From Ruminococcus sp. (GTDB taxonomy: Bacteria > Bacillota > Clostridia > Lachnospirales > Lachnospiraceae), in the NCBI GenBank assembly GCA_013911065.1, contig JACERV010000013.1, positions 1 to 64,000 on the forward strand: a DNA stretch of 64,000 nucleotides, in the 5' to 3' direction. This document shows, piece after piece, positions 36,908 through 47,587 of this stretch. Below the pieces are notes generated by a model. The model made no database searches, was not told the origin of the DNA, and saw only the letters and a program-made list of their open reading frames with translations. How positions within the stretch are numbered: the first letter of the stretch is position 1; every line of letters begins with the position of its first letter. The translations under genes and the position numbers were made by a program.

Positions 36908-37449
36908 AATGACTCATCACCTTCTACAAAATTTTTCCGATAGTTTTCCATACACTTTTCAATAATACCAACAGCCTCGATAGGACCACCAAACTCATTT
37001 ACGACTGTGTTCTTTCCTTCCAGACTTTTGTATATGGAAAAAAAGTGCTTCAGTTCTTCAAAGATATGTTTGGGCAGCTCTTTGATATCCGTATACCCCA
37101 TATAGGTTGGATCACTGTATGGAATTGCGATGATTTTCTCATCACTCATACCTCCGTCTTCCATCTTCATCACACCTATAGGATAACTTCTTACCAGAGT
37201 CATAGGCTGAATGGGCTCCGAACAGAGTACAAGTACATCCAGTGGATCTTTATCATCTCCATAAGTTCTCGGAATAAAACCATAATTCATAGGATAATGT
37301 GTCGCAGTAAACAAAATCCTGTCCAAGGACAGCAGCCCTGTTTTCTTGTCCAATTCATATTTCTTATTGCTCCCCTTTGGTATTTCAATCACCGCCATAA
37401 AATCCGTAGGGTAGATTCTTTCTTCATCAATGTCATGCCATATATTCAT
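36904..37449 (-). CDS. ppa: Inorganic pyrophosphatase, family I
   Basis: A 181-aa soluble pyrophosphatase. The acidic metal-binding core is seen as YGDDKDPLDVLVLC with further Asp/Glu contacts in KYELDKKTG, the substrate Tyr in HYPMNYGFIP, and DIKELPKHIFEELKHFF near the end. It drives reactions releasing pyrophosphate, such as AMP-forming ligases. It is placed between HPr and enzyme I and overlaps the latter by 4 bp; this gene order is not the standard ptsHI pair. Confidence 0.92.
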   Translation of the reverse strand: MNIWHDIDEERIYPTDFMAVIEIPKGSNKKYELDKKTGLLSLDRILFTATHYPMNYGFIPRTYGDDKDPLDVLVLCSEPIQPMTLVRSYPIGVMKMEDGGMSDEKIIAIPYSDPTYMGYTDIKELPKHIFEELKHFFSIYKSLEGKNTVVNEFGGPIEAVGIIEKCMENYRKNFVEGDESL

Positions 37450-37514
37450 TATTCACGGTCTCCTCTATACAGACACAGCCAGACATTATTGTCCGGCCGT
37501 GTTACTCTTGATTC

Positions 37515-37772
37515 TTATAAATTTGTTTCAAAAAATGTTTTTATATTCTCATATGCAGTTTCTTCATCACCGCCTTCAATTTCAACTTCCACTGTCTGTC
37601 CGCATTTTACCCCAAGTCCCATCACTGCCATGAGACGGATCGCTTCGGCGGACTTCCCCTTTGTTGTCAATGTGATCTTACTTTTATACTTCTTAGCTTC
37701 TTTTGCCAAGACTCCCGCAGGTCTTGCATGAATACCTATTTCGTCTTTGATAACATAATCAAATTTTTTCAT
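37515..37772 (-). CDS. HPr-like phosphocarrier lacking Ser46
   Basis: An 85-aa HPr-fold protein starting MKKFDYVIKD. The PTS phosphorylation site is intact: His15 in GIHARPAG with Arg17. The regulatory position that HPr kinase phosphorylates (Ser46) is Arg46 in KSAEAIRLMAVMGLG; the alignment is fixed by His15 and the K-S-A-E…M-x-V-M block without gaps. It can therefore pass phosphate from enzyme I but should not act as the CcpA co-repressor. AGGAG precedes the ATG; a frame open further upstream is not needed. It is followed by the pyrophosphatase and enzyme I genes. Confidence 0.9.
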   Translation of the reverse strand: MKKFDYVIKDEIGIHARPAGVLAKEAKKYKSKITLTTKGKSAEAIRLMAVMGLGVKCGQTVEVEIEGGDEETAYENIKTFFETNL

Positions 37773-38114
37773 TTCTTTTCTCCTTAATTTTCTATAGTAA
37801 GCGATTGCTAAATCCCTAAAAGCAGTGATTTTGCAGGGTTTTCTCACTTCTTTTATATTACTTTTTAAGATCCGAATCATCGTAGAACGTGCGACCAATC
37901 ACCTTAAGGAAAATATGTACATCTCCGGCGGAAGTACCGCCACCATGTCGTCACAAAAGCAGATAACTTCCTTTTCGGCATTTCCTTTTAGTTCACAGTG
38001 ATCGTTGCACGGCATCTAAGTTATCTACACTTTGAATAATTTGAATTTTAACAATTCTCCTGTTCTTGTCTCTAAGGGTTTTCGGTTGTTTGCGCCTTTT
38101 ATTTTAATTCTGCT

Positions 38115-38376
38115 TACAAGGCTGCCTCAAGAAAATCCTGCATATCTACAATTTCTGCTTCTTCATTTGACCCTTCAGCGATCACTTTGAGTTTTGTCAC
38201 CAGTTACGTCCATACCCATAATGGAAAGAAGTTGTCCGGCCTCGGCTGATTTCCCACTTTTGGATAAAACTATCTTAGAGTCAAAATTTTTAGCCTCTTT
38301 TATGAGAAGACCTGCTGGTCTTGCGTGAATTACCAGTTTGTCTTTAATAATTCAGTTAAATGTTTTCGTTTATATT
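38115..38376 (-). pseudogene. Second HPr-like gene, degraded
   Basis: The minus strand encodes …KDKLVIHARPAGLLIKEAK… and …KSGKSAEAGQLLSIMG, an HPr with His15 and Gln at the Ser46 position. The expected start is ACG instead of ATG, a TGA lies five codons later, and a frameshift in VTGDK/VTKLKVIAEGSNEEAE breaks the C-terminus. It lies just upstream of the intact HPr-like gene, so it is probably a decayed tandem paralogue. Confidence 0.85.
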
Positions 38377-38397
38377 CCTACTTTTATTTAATTATAA

Positions 38398-39183
38398 TTA
38401 TTCTTTTTCGAACTCCCCTTTTTTATAATACGATTCAAACTGTTCATTATCATGTCCGAAGATAATAGTGCCTTTTGTTTCCTCACGCAATTTTTTGATC
38501 TTGTCTATATTATCAAAAAATTCATCAGATGTTGCATTAATACTTCCTCCGGGAGGAAGAAGATTGTTAAATGCGCTTTCTGTATAGACTGTATCTGAAG
38601 TAAAGATATATGGATTGTTTTTTCCGGCAATAAGCCCGATTACCCCGGGTGTATGGCTTTGCTGAATAAAAATTTTAAAATCATCTGCCAGTGCGCAGTC
38701 ATCTTGAATCAGATGAAAGCCAATCCCTGGAATATCATAAAAAAATTCGCGGATATAACATTTACTTGCATTGCTACCATCAGATTGTTGAAGCTTTGAG
38801 CACGCATTATTGTATTCACTTCGACTTATAATGATATGACTGCCAGCTTTTGTACCTGCAAAAGCTCGAATACCGCCTGCGTGATCCATATGCAGATGCG
38901 ACATGATCAACATATCGATATCATTTACTGTTATTCCTTTCTGCTTTAATCCCTCTTCAATAGGAATCAGTTCCGCAATCGGATAATCATTTTGCAGGGA
39001 CTGAGGCCAATATTTTTTGTAATCCGAAGCATTTCCGGTATCATATAAAACATTTCCAAGTATCGGGTGACGAAACAATACTGCATAGATTGGAGATATG
39101 ATCTTTTCTTCAATATTTTCACACTTTATTAAATGCTTTTTTTGGCATTTTATTTTTCCTAAATTAATAAATTGAATTTTCAA
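38398..39183 (-). CDS. Metallo-beta-lactamase-fold lactonase-like hydrolase
   Basis: A 261-aa hydrolase of the AHL-lactonase (AttM/AiiA-like) group. The zinc motif is SHLHMDHAGG (H-x-H-x-D-H), with further ligands in QQSHTPGVIGL (His), FTSDTVY (Asp) and IIFGHDNEQF (His). Such enzymes open homoserine lactones or other lactones. It ends the beta-glucoside PTS operon, 2 bp after the phospho-beta-glucosidase gene, so a likely role is hydrolysis of a lactone or ester derived from a plant glucoside aglycone. Quorum quenching is possible but less favoured by the context. Confidence 0.86.
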   Translation of the reverse strand: MKIQFINLGKIKCQKKHLIKCENIEEKIISPIYAVLFRHPILGNVLYDTGNASDYKKYWPQSLQNDYPIAELIPIEEGLKQKGITVNDIDMLIMSHLHMDHAGGIRAFAGTKAGSHIIISRSEYNNACSKLQQSDGSNASKCYIREFFYDIPGIGFHLIQDDCALADDFKIFIQQSHTPGVIGLIAGKNNPYIFTSDTVYTESAFNNLLPPGGSINATSDEFFDNIDKIKKLREETKGTIIFGHDNEQFESYYKKGEFEKE

Positions 39184-39185
39184 TT

Positions 39186-40631
<1,446 letters not shown>

Positions 40632-42536
40632 TCACTCCTCCTCTTTGTATATATTAATTATTTCATCCCCCGCAGAAACAGTTCTGTCTGTTTTTATCTG
40701 TAGGGGTGCTTCATTACCGCCAGTTACAATAATCATTGTTGTTACGTCATATCCTGCATCTTTAATGGCATCAATATCAAATTCAATCAGCTTATCTCCG
40801 ATTTTGACATGAGAACCATTTTCTACCAGAGCTTTAAAGTATTTTCCATTTAGTTTTACAGTGTCTATACCGATATGTAATAATAGTTCAATTCCGTTAT
40901 CTCCTGAAATACCAACAGCATGCTTCGTGTCAAATATACTGATCTGGCCGCTGATCGGAGCATATAATAATCCACTTTCCGGAATAATTGCAACTCCGTC
41001 TCCTAATATCTTTTGTGCAAATGTTTCATCATTTACAGAAGTGATTGGAATGAGTTTCCCGTTTAAAGGACTGGATATTTCGATATTTTCTTCCTTTATA
41101 TCTACATCCGTCATTCCTTCTGATGTTTTTTTCACTTGAACATTATTTTCTCTTTCAGATTCTAATGTTTCATCCTCAGATTTAGGGTCTTCCCAACCTA
41201 TGATCAAAGTTAAAACAAATGTTACTATAAATGCAATTGCAACGGTAATCAAAGCTTTCATAAAATTTCCAGGTGCATTCTCGCCAATAAAACATGGAAG
41301 AGTAGCAATGCCTGGGGATCCAAAAGCAAAACGAATCAGACCCGACAGCCCCGCAAACAGACCGGCGGCTCCACCTCCGATCATAATCGGAATCAGTGGT
41401 CTCTTTAACCTAAGTGTTACACCGTACATGGCAGGTTCTGTAATGCCCATTAGAGCAGTGAGCCCAGCTGACAGGGTAGTCTGCCTGAATTCTTTGTTTT
41501 TTGTTTTTATCGTAATTGCCATAGCAGCTGCTCCTTGTGCAATATTGGATGCAAGCATACCTGGCCCGAATATAATCTCATATCCTCTCGTTGCCAGCTG
41601 AGTAGTTGCAAGTGGTGTAAGGCTTGTATGCATACCAAACATAACGAGAAGCGGTGTGAATATTCCCATCAAGAAAGGTACGAGCCATCCGGCTTTTCCA
41701 TCAAGTACATTGAACACCAGATTTAGTCCGTCACCGATAAAACTTCCTAGAGGAGCTAAAATGACAAGAGACAAAGGTGCTGTAATCAAGATGGTAAGCA
41801 TAGGCTTTAGTATATATTTAATCCAAACCGGAGAATACTTTTCTGCCAGTCTTTCGATTATTGACATTACAAATACCGTCAGGATAATCGGAAAAACAGA
41901 ACCCGAATAGGAAACAAGTTTGACCGGAATTCCAAGAAATGCGATCGGGTCTCCTGCATTGACCATTGCTGAAAAATTCGGATGGAGAAGTACGCCTGCC
42001 AGTGTCATTGCCAAGACAGGATTACAGTCAAATACTTTTGATGAGGTATATGCCAGAATAACCGGCATAAAATAAAATGCTGCATCTGATATAAAACTTA
42101 AGATTTCGTAAGTTTGACCAGAAGTATCAATAAGATTGAGCGCTGTACATAGCGCCAGAATTGCCTTAACCATACCTGCGCCTGTTATAGCGGGAATCAT
42201 AGGAGTAAAAATCCCCTGTACTTTTGCAAGAATACGATTGAAAAGACTTTCATCCTTATTGGAAGTTTCTTTTTTTGATGCTTTTCCGTTATTCGAAAGA
42301 TTTCTTTCAATCTCTCGATATGCAACCTGAACACTTGGTCCGATTACAACCTGATATTGTCCACCTTTTTTAACCACATTTAATACACCGGGAATTTTTT
42401 TTACCTGTTCATCATCCGGAATAGAATCATCAACCAATTCAAATCTAAGACGAGTTGCACAGTGCGTTGCGGCAGCAACATTTTTAGCCCCGCCGACGGC
42501 TTTTAGAACTGCTATTCCTGTTTCTTTGTAATCCAT
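40632..42536 (-). CDS. bglP: Beta-glucoside PTS permease EIIBCA
   Basis: A 634-aa three-domain PTS transporter. The IIB domain has the phosphocysteine Cys26 in ATHCATRLRFEL. The IIC membrane domain (about 100-450) has around 10 hydrophobic segments, with MGITEPAMYGVTLRLKRP and the GMHTSLTPL loop. The IIA domain at the C-terminus has the phosphohistidine in LLHIGIDTVKLNG and the ending GNEAPLQIKTDRTVSAGD. AAAGGAGGG precedes the ATG. I see no BglG-type antiterminator gene beside it; the adjacent regulator is an AraC-GH39 fusion, suggesting activation rather than antitermination. Confidence 0.94.
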   Translation of the reverse strand: MDYKETGIAVLKAVGGAKNVAAATHCATRLRFELVDDSIPDDEQVKKIPGVLNVVKKGGQYQVVIGPSVQVAYREIERNLSNNGKASKKETSNKDESLFNRILAKVQGIFTPMIPAITGAGMVKAILALCTALNLIDTSGQTYEILSFISDAAFYFMPVILAYTSSKVFDCNPVLAMTLAGVLLHPNFSAMVNAGDPIAFLGIPVKLVSYSGSVFPIILTVFVMSIIERLAEKYSPVWIKYILKPMLTILITAPLSLVILAPLGSFIGDGLNLVFNVLDGKAGWLVPFLMGIFTPLLVMFGMHTSLTPLATTQLATRGYEIIFGPGMLASNIAQGAAAMAITIKTKNKEFRQTTLSAGLTALMGITEPAMYGVTLRLKRPLIPIMIGGGAAGLFAGLSGLIRFAFGSPGIATLPCFIGENAPGNFMKALITVAIAFIVTFVLTLIIGWEDPKSEDETLESERENNVQVKKTSEGMTDVDIKEENIEISSPLNGKLIPITSVNDETFAQKILGDGVAIIPESGLLYAPISGQISIFDTKHAVGISGDNGIELLLHIGIDTVKLNGKYFKALVENGSHVKIGDKLIEFDIDAIKDAGYDVTTMIIVTGGNEAPLQIKTDRTVSAGDEIINIYKEEE

Positions 42537-42600
42537 TTTGTTCCCTCCTTTATTCGATAAGTTTAATTTATCTTTTTCTTTGCTTTATAGCCAGTTAAAA

Positions 42601-42646
42601 ACAAAGAAAAAACATTCTGAAATGTTACAGAATGTTTTTTCTTTGT
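42601..42646 (-). terminator. Terminator between the AraC-GH39 gene and bglP
   Basis: A 19-bp perfect inverted repeat (ACAAAGAAAAAACATTCTG with its complement) around an 8-nt loop; the minus strand runs into T-rich sequence. It ends the regulator transcript just before the PTS operon's own promoter region. Confidence 0.9.
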
Positions 42647-42695
42647 ATACTTTGCCTCAAAAATAATCTTTATGAAAGAAGAAGTGAGGAGAATT

Positions 42696-44821
42696 CTAAG
42701 AATTTATGAAACTACACTTTAATATTTCTGTAAAATGGATTCCATTTTCTGGGAAAATATAAGTATATTCAAGTTCGCTTAATACCTGATATGTCTGTAC
42801 ATTTATCATAGGCTCTGATGCTTTAATAAGACGTTTCCTGCTTTTCTCTTCTAAAAAAAACGGACTGCCAAATTGCTTCCAATAACCCTTTATATTTCCC
42901 GATGTTTTTCCCAGAGAGAATGTATAAACGGTATACATTTGGTCCTTTATTCCTTTAAAAATATATTCACCATAAAAACTTCCTTTGTTAAAAGTATCAT
43001 TATTTTGTTCCAAAACCCAATATCTGTCATCGTCATATCCATAAATGCAGGAATCAGACATTGCTGATGTACCTTTGCCTAATCCGTGTAAAAATTCCTG
43101 GAAATGATAGATGGATTTTTTGAGTCCATTGTTTGTTATCCATCCGCATTGTCCACAAAATGTTTCTTCATTTTCGTTATAATCCGATGCAAAACCAATG
43201 GAAATGCTTTTTACCTTTCCCCATACATCTTTGAGAATGTTCCATGCCATAAGAACGCCTTCATATGAGTCGTAGTCATCTTTTGATTTTCGGAAGCCGT
43301 AATATTCTGCGATCAGATGATAGTTTTGATATTGTTTTTCATCTGTGATAGTACTGTCTCCGTTCCAATAATATAATAGAAAATCAGGTTTATTTTTTAT
43401 CTTTTCCACTATACATCGATATGACTCAAAAAATGACACTCCAAATATGAAAGTGGGATAAGAATTCTTTAATATTTTCAGAATATCTTCAAGCCCATTC
43501 AAATTGATTCCATTACCGCAAAAAATCGCCCATTGCCATTTTGACCAAAATATGATACAGTTTTTGCAATAAAAATTTGAATACCTTCAAATATTTTTTT
43601 GTCGGGTTTAATGTAGAAAAACCGGATACAGGGAATCAAATTCAATTTCTTTAATTCGTAAAGTAATTTTATATCTTTAGTATACGAACGTTCACAATCG
43701 ATCTGAACGGTAGCCAGTCCATATAGATGAGGTAGGGTCTTTTGAATTTCTGCAATATTTCTTTTGACAAAATCATAGTTAATATATTCTAACAGACCTA
43801 TGTTTAGATATATGCCTGTCATAGTACCCTGTACAGTCGTTTTTGAAAAATCAATAATCCTGCAGCACCCATTATTTGGCTGCGCAAACAACACGCTGTC
43901 ATCGTTTTTCTTTCCCTTAACAGAGTTTTCTCCAATATCTTCTTTGATAATATCATAGCCGTATTTTGTTAATGTCTCGGATGATAAATTTGCTTTGGCC
44001 ATCTCTTCTTTTTGATATTTTGTTCTAAATTCTTTTGGTGATATCTTATAGGTTTTTTTAAAACATTGATCGAAATATTTTAGGCTGGAAAAGTGATTGT
44101 CTTCGGCAATAAAAGAGATAGATTTATCTGTATACAATAATTCTTTATATGCATTTTCCAGTCTAAGATGATTAAGATAATCCTGCATAGTAATGCCTAA
44201 GTTTCTTCGGAATAATTGGGAAATATAAAGTGGACTGTAACCTGATATCTCCCCAAGAAGCTCTCTACTTATTTTTTCTTTATAATTATTCTGAAGATAG
44301 CGCATGATCATACGCAAAGTCTGATTCTGTTCAATTATTTTACTATTATTTTCTTCTATAATATATTCGTCTGCAAGGATCTGAAGAATAAAACACAAAT
44401 ATCCCAGTATTTTTATTTGAGGTTTTTCTTGTTGATCATTTAAAAAGTTAATATGTTTTATGTATTCTGCAATTTGTTTATATGATTTGTGATCGGAATT
44501 TTCAGGAGACAGATCAAAATATCCTTGTTGTGCTTTAGGACAAAGAGGAAAAAGATATTTTTTCAAAAAATCATAGGAAAGCTGAATTACAATCCCTTTG
44601 CATTCTTCACTAGAATATAAATCATGAATACTCATAATATTATTAATTATTAAATCATTTGTATTAAGATGATATTCTATTCCTTCTGTCAGAAGAGTGC
44701 AGTCCCCTTCGTATATATATACAATCTCAAGACTATCATGCCAATGACTGTCTATATGGCTAAATTTTATGTTTTGGATGCGAAACATTTTATTATCTGG
44801 TTCTATTGGAATAAACGACAT
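42696..44821 (-). pseudogene. AraC-family regulator with GH39-like domain, frameshifted
   Basis: The first frame (440 codons from 44821) has a cupin-like sensor start (HIDSHWHDSLEIVYIYEGDC), the AraC double helix-turn-helix (ELLGEISGYSPLYISQLFRRNLG and FDQCFKKTYKISPKEFR), then the start of a GH39-like barrel. It ends in an odd tail FGQNGNGRFFAVMESI. Shifting frame at the TTTT run (43547-43550) gives FWSKWQWAIFCGNGINL, continuing smoothly into the 268-codon frame that ends at 42696. So this was one protein of about 700 aa. The GH39 W-N-E-P acid/base region reads CGNG, so the domain is a dead enzyme, likely a ligand sensor. A sequencing error is an alternative to a real mutation. Confidence 0.78.
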
Positions 44822-45096
44822 AGTTGAATACTGTTGAGATGCCGGTTAAATACGAACATCCTATATCCTTTCATATATTTTATTTCTTAAGTGTTTGTGA
44901 AACAGTATATATTGAGAAGCGCAAAAATCTCTATAATAACCTATTTATATAAATTATATTTATTAATTCCGAAGTGTCAATATGAACGAAGAGTACTGGG
45001 AATCCTTTAACTATATATAATTTGTAATTTATCATTATATATAATATAATAAGCTAGGAAATGATTACACTAAAATATATTGAAGGGAAGCTTTAT

Positions 45097-45681
45097 ATGG
45101 CAATGTCACCAGAGCGCAGAGCGAAAGTTTCTGCGGAAAAACATGAGATGATCCAGAATGCAGCGTTGCAGTTGTTTGATCGGAAAGGCTATAAAGCAAC
45201 TACAATTTCTGATATCGCAGAATGTGCAGGGATTAGTAAAGGATTGGTTTATAAATATTTTAAGTCCAAAAAAGATATTCTTCTGTCGTTTCAAACTGCA
45301 ATCGACGAGTGCGGTGCGGTGATAGAAGCTCAGGAGACTCCAAAAGAATCTCTGAGGATATCAGCTCAAAGGGTTTTGCTAAGTTATGAGAAAACAAAAT
45401 ATCACGCACCGATGCGGGTGCTGATTGCATGTTATGCACAGGGAGATATCAGCAGCGAGGAAATTTCTACGGCATATTCTTTTGAAGATTATGGAAGAAT
45501 TCAATATGGTCCCATTTTCAGGAAAGGTCAGGAGTTAGGGGAGTTTCGTACAGGAGACCCGGAAGAAATGGGAGATATTTTCTGGCATATTATTATTGGA
45601 TACGCTGTTCAGATGATCCATATGCATAATAAAAAATGCACCGAAAAAACTATAGAAGAAATTTTGGATCTTTTTTGTTAG
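45097..45681 (+). CDS. TetR/AcrR-family regulator
   Basis: A 194-aa repressor starting MAMSPERRAK. The helix-turn-helix is MIQNAALQLFDRKGYKATTISDIAECAGISKGLVYKYFKSK, followed by an all-helical ligand domain. The frame opens 12 codons earlier, but the chosen ATG has GAAGGGAAG close upstream. A perfect promoter with TetR-like palindromes lies about 100 bp downstream (45787), and the same promoter drives the flavoenzyme at 35010. It is therefore the best candidate regulator of both. Divergent from the AraC-GH39 gene. Confidence 0.88.
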   Translation: MAMSPERRAKVSAEKHEMIQNAALQLFDRKGYKATTISDIAECAGISKGLVYKYFKSKKDILLSFQTAIDECGAVIEAQETPKESLRISAQRVLLSYEKTKYHAPMRVLIACYAQGDISSEEISTAYSFEDYGRIQYGPIFRKGQELGEFRTGDPEEMGDIFWHIIIGYAVQMIHMHNKKCTEKTIEEILDLFC

Positions 45682-45709
45682 ATGTTTTGGGATTTTATAA
45701 ATAACTTGG

Positions 45710-45744
45710 TATCAGAAATTTAACTTCTGATATCAGGTTTTTTT
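45710..45744 (+). terminator. Terminator after the TetR gene
   Basis: Inverted repeat TATCAGAA/TTCTGATA (45710-45732) with a 7-nt loop, followed by a T7 run. It closes the TetR transcript. Confidence 0.85.
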
Positions 45745-45786
45745 ATAAAAAACGTATTTTCAATTAGAATAAGTTTAGTTAATTAC

Positions 45787-45893
45787 AATTGACATCACGG
45801 TCAATTATAATATAATCTTATCAAATAACTGATTGATCAATGATGAATATAGGGGAAATTTTAAAAGGGGATATAAAATACAGGCGCCATTAG
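45787..45893 (+). promoter_or_regulatory. Orphan TetR-regulated promoter and leader
   Basis: Plus strand: -35 TTGACA (45789-45794), 16-bp spacer, -10 TATAAT (45811-45816). The palindrome AATTGAC-N6-GTCAATT (45787-45806) covers the -35 and a smaller one, ATTGATCAAT (45832-45841), follows the -10. A 16-codon ORF at 45843 ends with GGATATAAAATACAGGCGCC. Over about 105 bp this matches the promoter and leader of the flavoenzyme at 35010 but no gene follows; downstream are only a short remnant and a hairpin. Probably the stump of a deleted flavoenzyme operon. Confidence 0.7.
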
Positions 45894-45962
45894 ATTATAT
45901 CTCTCTTCTATCCAGAGCAATACAAGCGATATCATTGAAAAACTCTGAAAAAATAGTAAACC

Positions 45963-46003
45963 CTCTGTGGATGGGGTATCCCGGACACCTCACAGAGAGT
46001 TTT
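45963..46003. terminator. Hairpin between convergent units
   Basis: CTCTGTG (45963-45969) pairs with CACAGAG (45991-45997) around an inner GGG/CCC, followed by TTTT on the plus strand. It lies between the orphan leader and the stop codon of the oppositely transcribed flavoprotein and may serve both. Confidence 0.6.
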
Positions 46004-46019
46004 ATAGCCCGGCACTGAC

Positions 46020-46637
46020 TTACCGGATAAAATTGGTATGTGTAAAAGGTTCTTTTTGAGGAAGACCATATTTTTCTTTCCCAAGAGCAATACTCTTAAT
46101 AAGAAAAGCCATATTCCTTCCCAATGTCCGCATGATCTGACATCCTTCTATATCTTTCTTTACATCTTCTGGCGTATAACCATGAACCTGATTCCAGTAC
46201 TGGCTAGAAGCAATGGGCATATTGGAAATGGTAAAATATTTATTCAGCTCATCGAAGGTAGCTGTACATCCCCCTCTCCTGGCAGATACAACTGAGGCTC
46301 CTACCTTCATGCTCTTGTCAAATCTCGTACTGTAGAAAAGACGATCCAGAAATGAAATAAGCGTACCGTTTGCAGAGGCATAATATACAGGCGAGCCAAC
46401 GATGATCCCATCACTTTTCTCAAATTTAAGTGCAGTCTCATTTACCAGATCATCAAAGACACATTTCCCTGTTGTATTACATTTACCACAGGCTATACAT
46501 CCTCGGATATTTTTATTACCAACATTTATTAGTTCTGTTTCAATGCCCTGTACTTTAAGTATAGAAGCCACTTCCATTAAAGCGGTATAGATACACCCTT
46601 TTGTATTAGGGCTCCCGTTAATAAGCAATACTTTCAC
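46020..46637 (-). CDS. Iron-sulfur flavoprotein (flavodoxin-like oxidoreductase)
   Basis: A 205-aa NAD(P)H-dependent FMN-reductase-type protein. The FMN phosphate loop is INGSPNTKGCIYTAL; a compact cysteine motif GCIACGKCNTTGKC (C-x2-C-x2-C-x5-C, about 47-59) matches the 4Fe-4S motif of iron-sulfur flavoproteins; GIIVGSPVYYASANGTLISFLDR is the flavin-contact strand. Such proteins shuttle electrons from ferredoxin or reduce small oxidants. Second gene after the radical SAM enzyme on the same strand, so it may be that enzyme's electron source. Confidence 0.9.
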   Translation of the reverse strand: MKVLLINGSPNTKGCIYTALMEVASILKVQGIETELINVGNKNIRGCIACGKCNTTGKCVFDDLVNETALKFEKSDGIIVGSPVYYASANGTLISFLDRLFYSTRFDKSMKVGASVVSARRGGCTATFDELNKYFTISNMPIASSQYWNQVHGYTPEDVKKDIEGCQIMRTLGRNMAFLIKSIALGKEKYGLPQKEPFTHTNFIR

Positions 46638-46678
46638 TATTTATTCCTCCTCGATAATTTCAATTCAAATTTATTGTA

Positions 46679-47557
46679 TCAAAGACTTCTCATACTTTCC
46701 CTACGATATCGTAAATCCTTTTCATTGTAATTCTTCATTCCTTCACTTAACGCAGAAAGAAGTTTGTCTTTCTCTTCAGGCAGATTTCCATACACTGGCA
46801 TCATATTTGAGACATTTGTTGCATCAAGCAATGTATGAATGTTCAATGTCTTTATAAACGTATAAAGTTCCTTTATCTTTTCTGTTTCTGTTGCTTCTGT
46901 AAACTTGCCCTCACGCACATCTTCCATCAGAGGTGTATCCGGGAAAATGCTTAATCCTGATGCCAGAACTCGAACAGGGGACAATTTATTTAATACTTCG
47001 GCCGTTTGAATTGCATGATCCAGACCATATCCATGGCCACCCAGACCATACAAAAATATTACGGAATAACGCATGCCGGCTGCATCCATTTTTGACAACT
47101 GTTCTATGATATCTTCTGCATAATATCCTTTATTCATTTTGTCCAGGACTTTATTATCTCCTGATTCAATACCAAATACAATCATGTCATATCCCATATT
47201 TTTCAGTAATATCAATTGCTCCACAGATTTATTTTTCAGGCTGTCTACTCTGCCGTATCCTCCTACGGAAACAGACCATGGAAGATACTTTCGTATCAAC
47301 TCCATAATATGTTTTAATCTATCATAAGATAGAAGAAATGGATCTGCCCCCTGTAGAAATATCCGTTTTACTTTCCATCCGGATGCTCTAATTTCTTGAA
47401 GGTCTTCGATAATTTCATTCTCCGGTGAAATGGAAAATGGTGCTTCTTTATAAAATGTACAAAACTTACATTTATTGTGAGAACATCCAGAGGTTACCTG
47501 AAGGAAGCAGGATCCTGCCTCATATGGCGGTCTCACAATACCGCATGAAAAATGCAT
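46679..47557 (-). CDS. Radical SAM enzyme, unusual cysteine spacing
   Basis: A 292-aa radical SAM protein. The cluster motif is GCSHNKCKFCTFYK, with four rather than three residues between the first two cysteines (C-x4-C-x2-C). A similar pattern is known in a group of Elp3/COG1032-like proteins annotated only as radical SAM. SAM-binding parts follow: IFLQGADPFLLSYDRL, VSVGGYGRVDSLKNKS, MIVFGIESGDNKVLDKMNKGY and VIFLYGLGGHG. AGGAGG precedes the ATG. No substrate-peptide gene is visible nearby. It is flanked by an ArsR regulator gene and an iron-sulfur flavoprotein. Confidence 0.9.
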   Translation of the reverse strand: MHFSCGIVRPPYEAGSCFLQVTSGCSHNKCKFCTFYKEAPFSISPENEIIEDLQEIRASGWKVKRIFLQGADPFLLSYDRLKHIMELIRKYLPWSVSVGGYGRVDSLKNKSVEQLILLKNMGYDMIVFGIESGDNKVLDKMNKGYYAEDIIEQLSKMDAAGMRYSVIFLYGLGGHGYGLDHAIQTAEVLNKLSPVRVLASGLSIFPDTPLMEDVREGKFTEATETEKIKELYTFIKTLNIHTLLDATNVSNMMPVYGNLPEEKDKLLSALSEGMKNYNEKDLRYRRESMRSL

Positions 47558-47587
47558 ATAAATTCCTCCTTAAATCTATATTTCTTT

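Noticed and set aside
38398-39183. A dedicated quorum-quenching AHL lactonase
   Set aside because: The fold and motif fit, but it is the last gene of a beta-glucoside PTS operon, so a role in glucoside or aglycone lactone breakdown is more likely.
45833-46018. A 61-aa protein after the orphan promoter
   Set aside because: The frame differs from the conserved leader ORF, starts inside the operator region and ends in a hairpin; no homologous protein is recognised.
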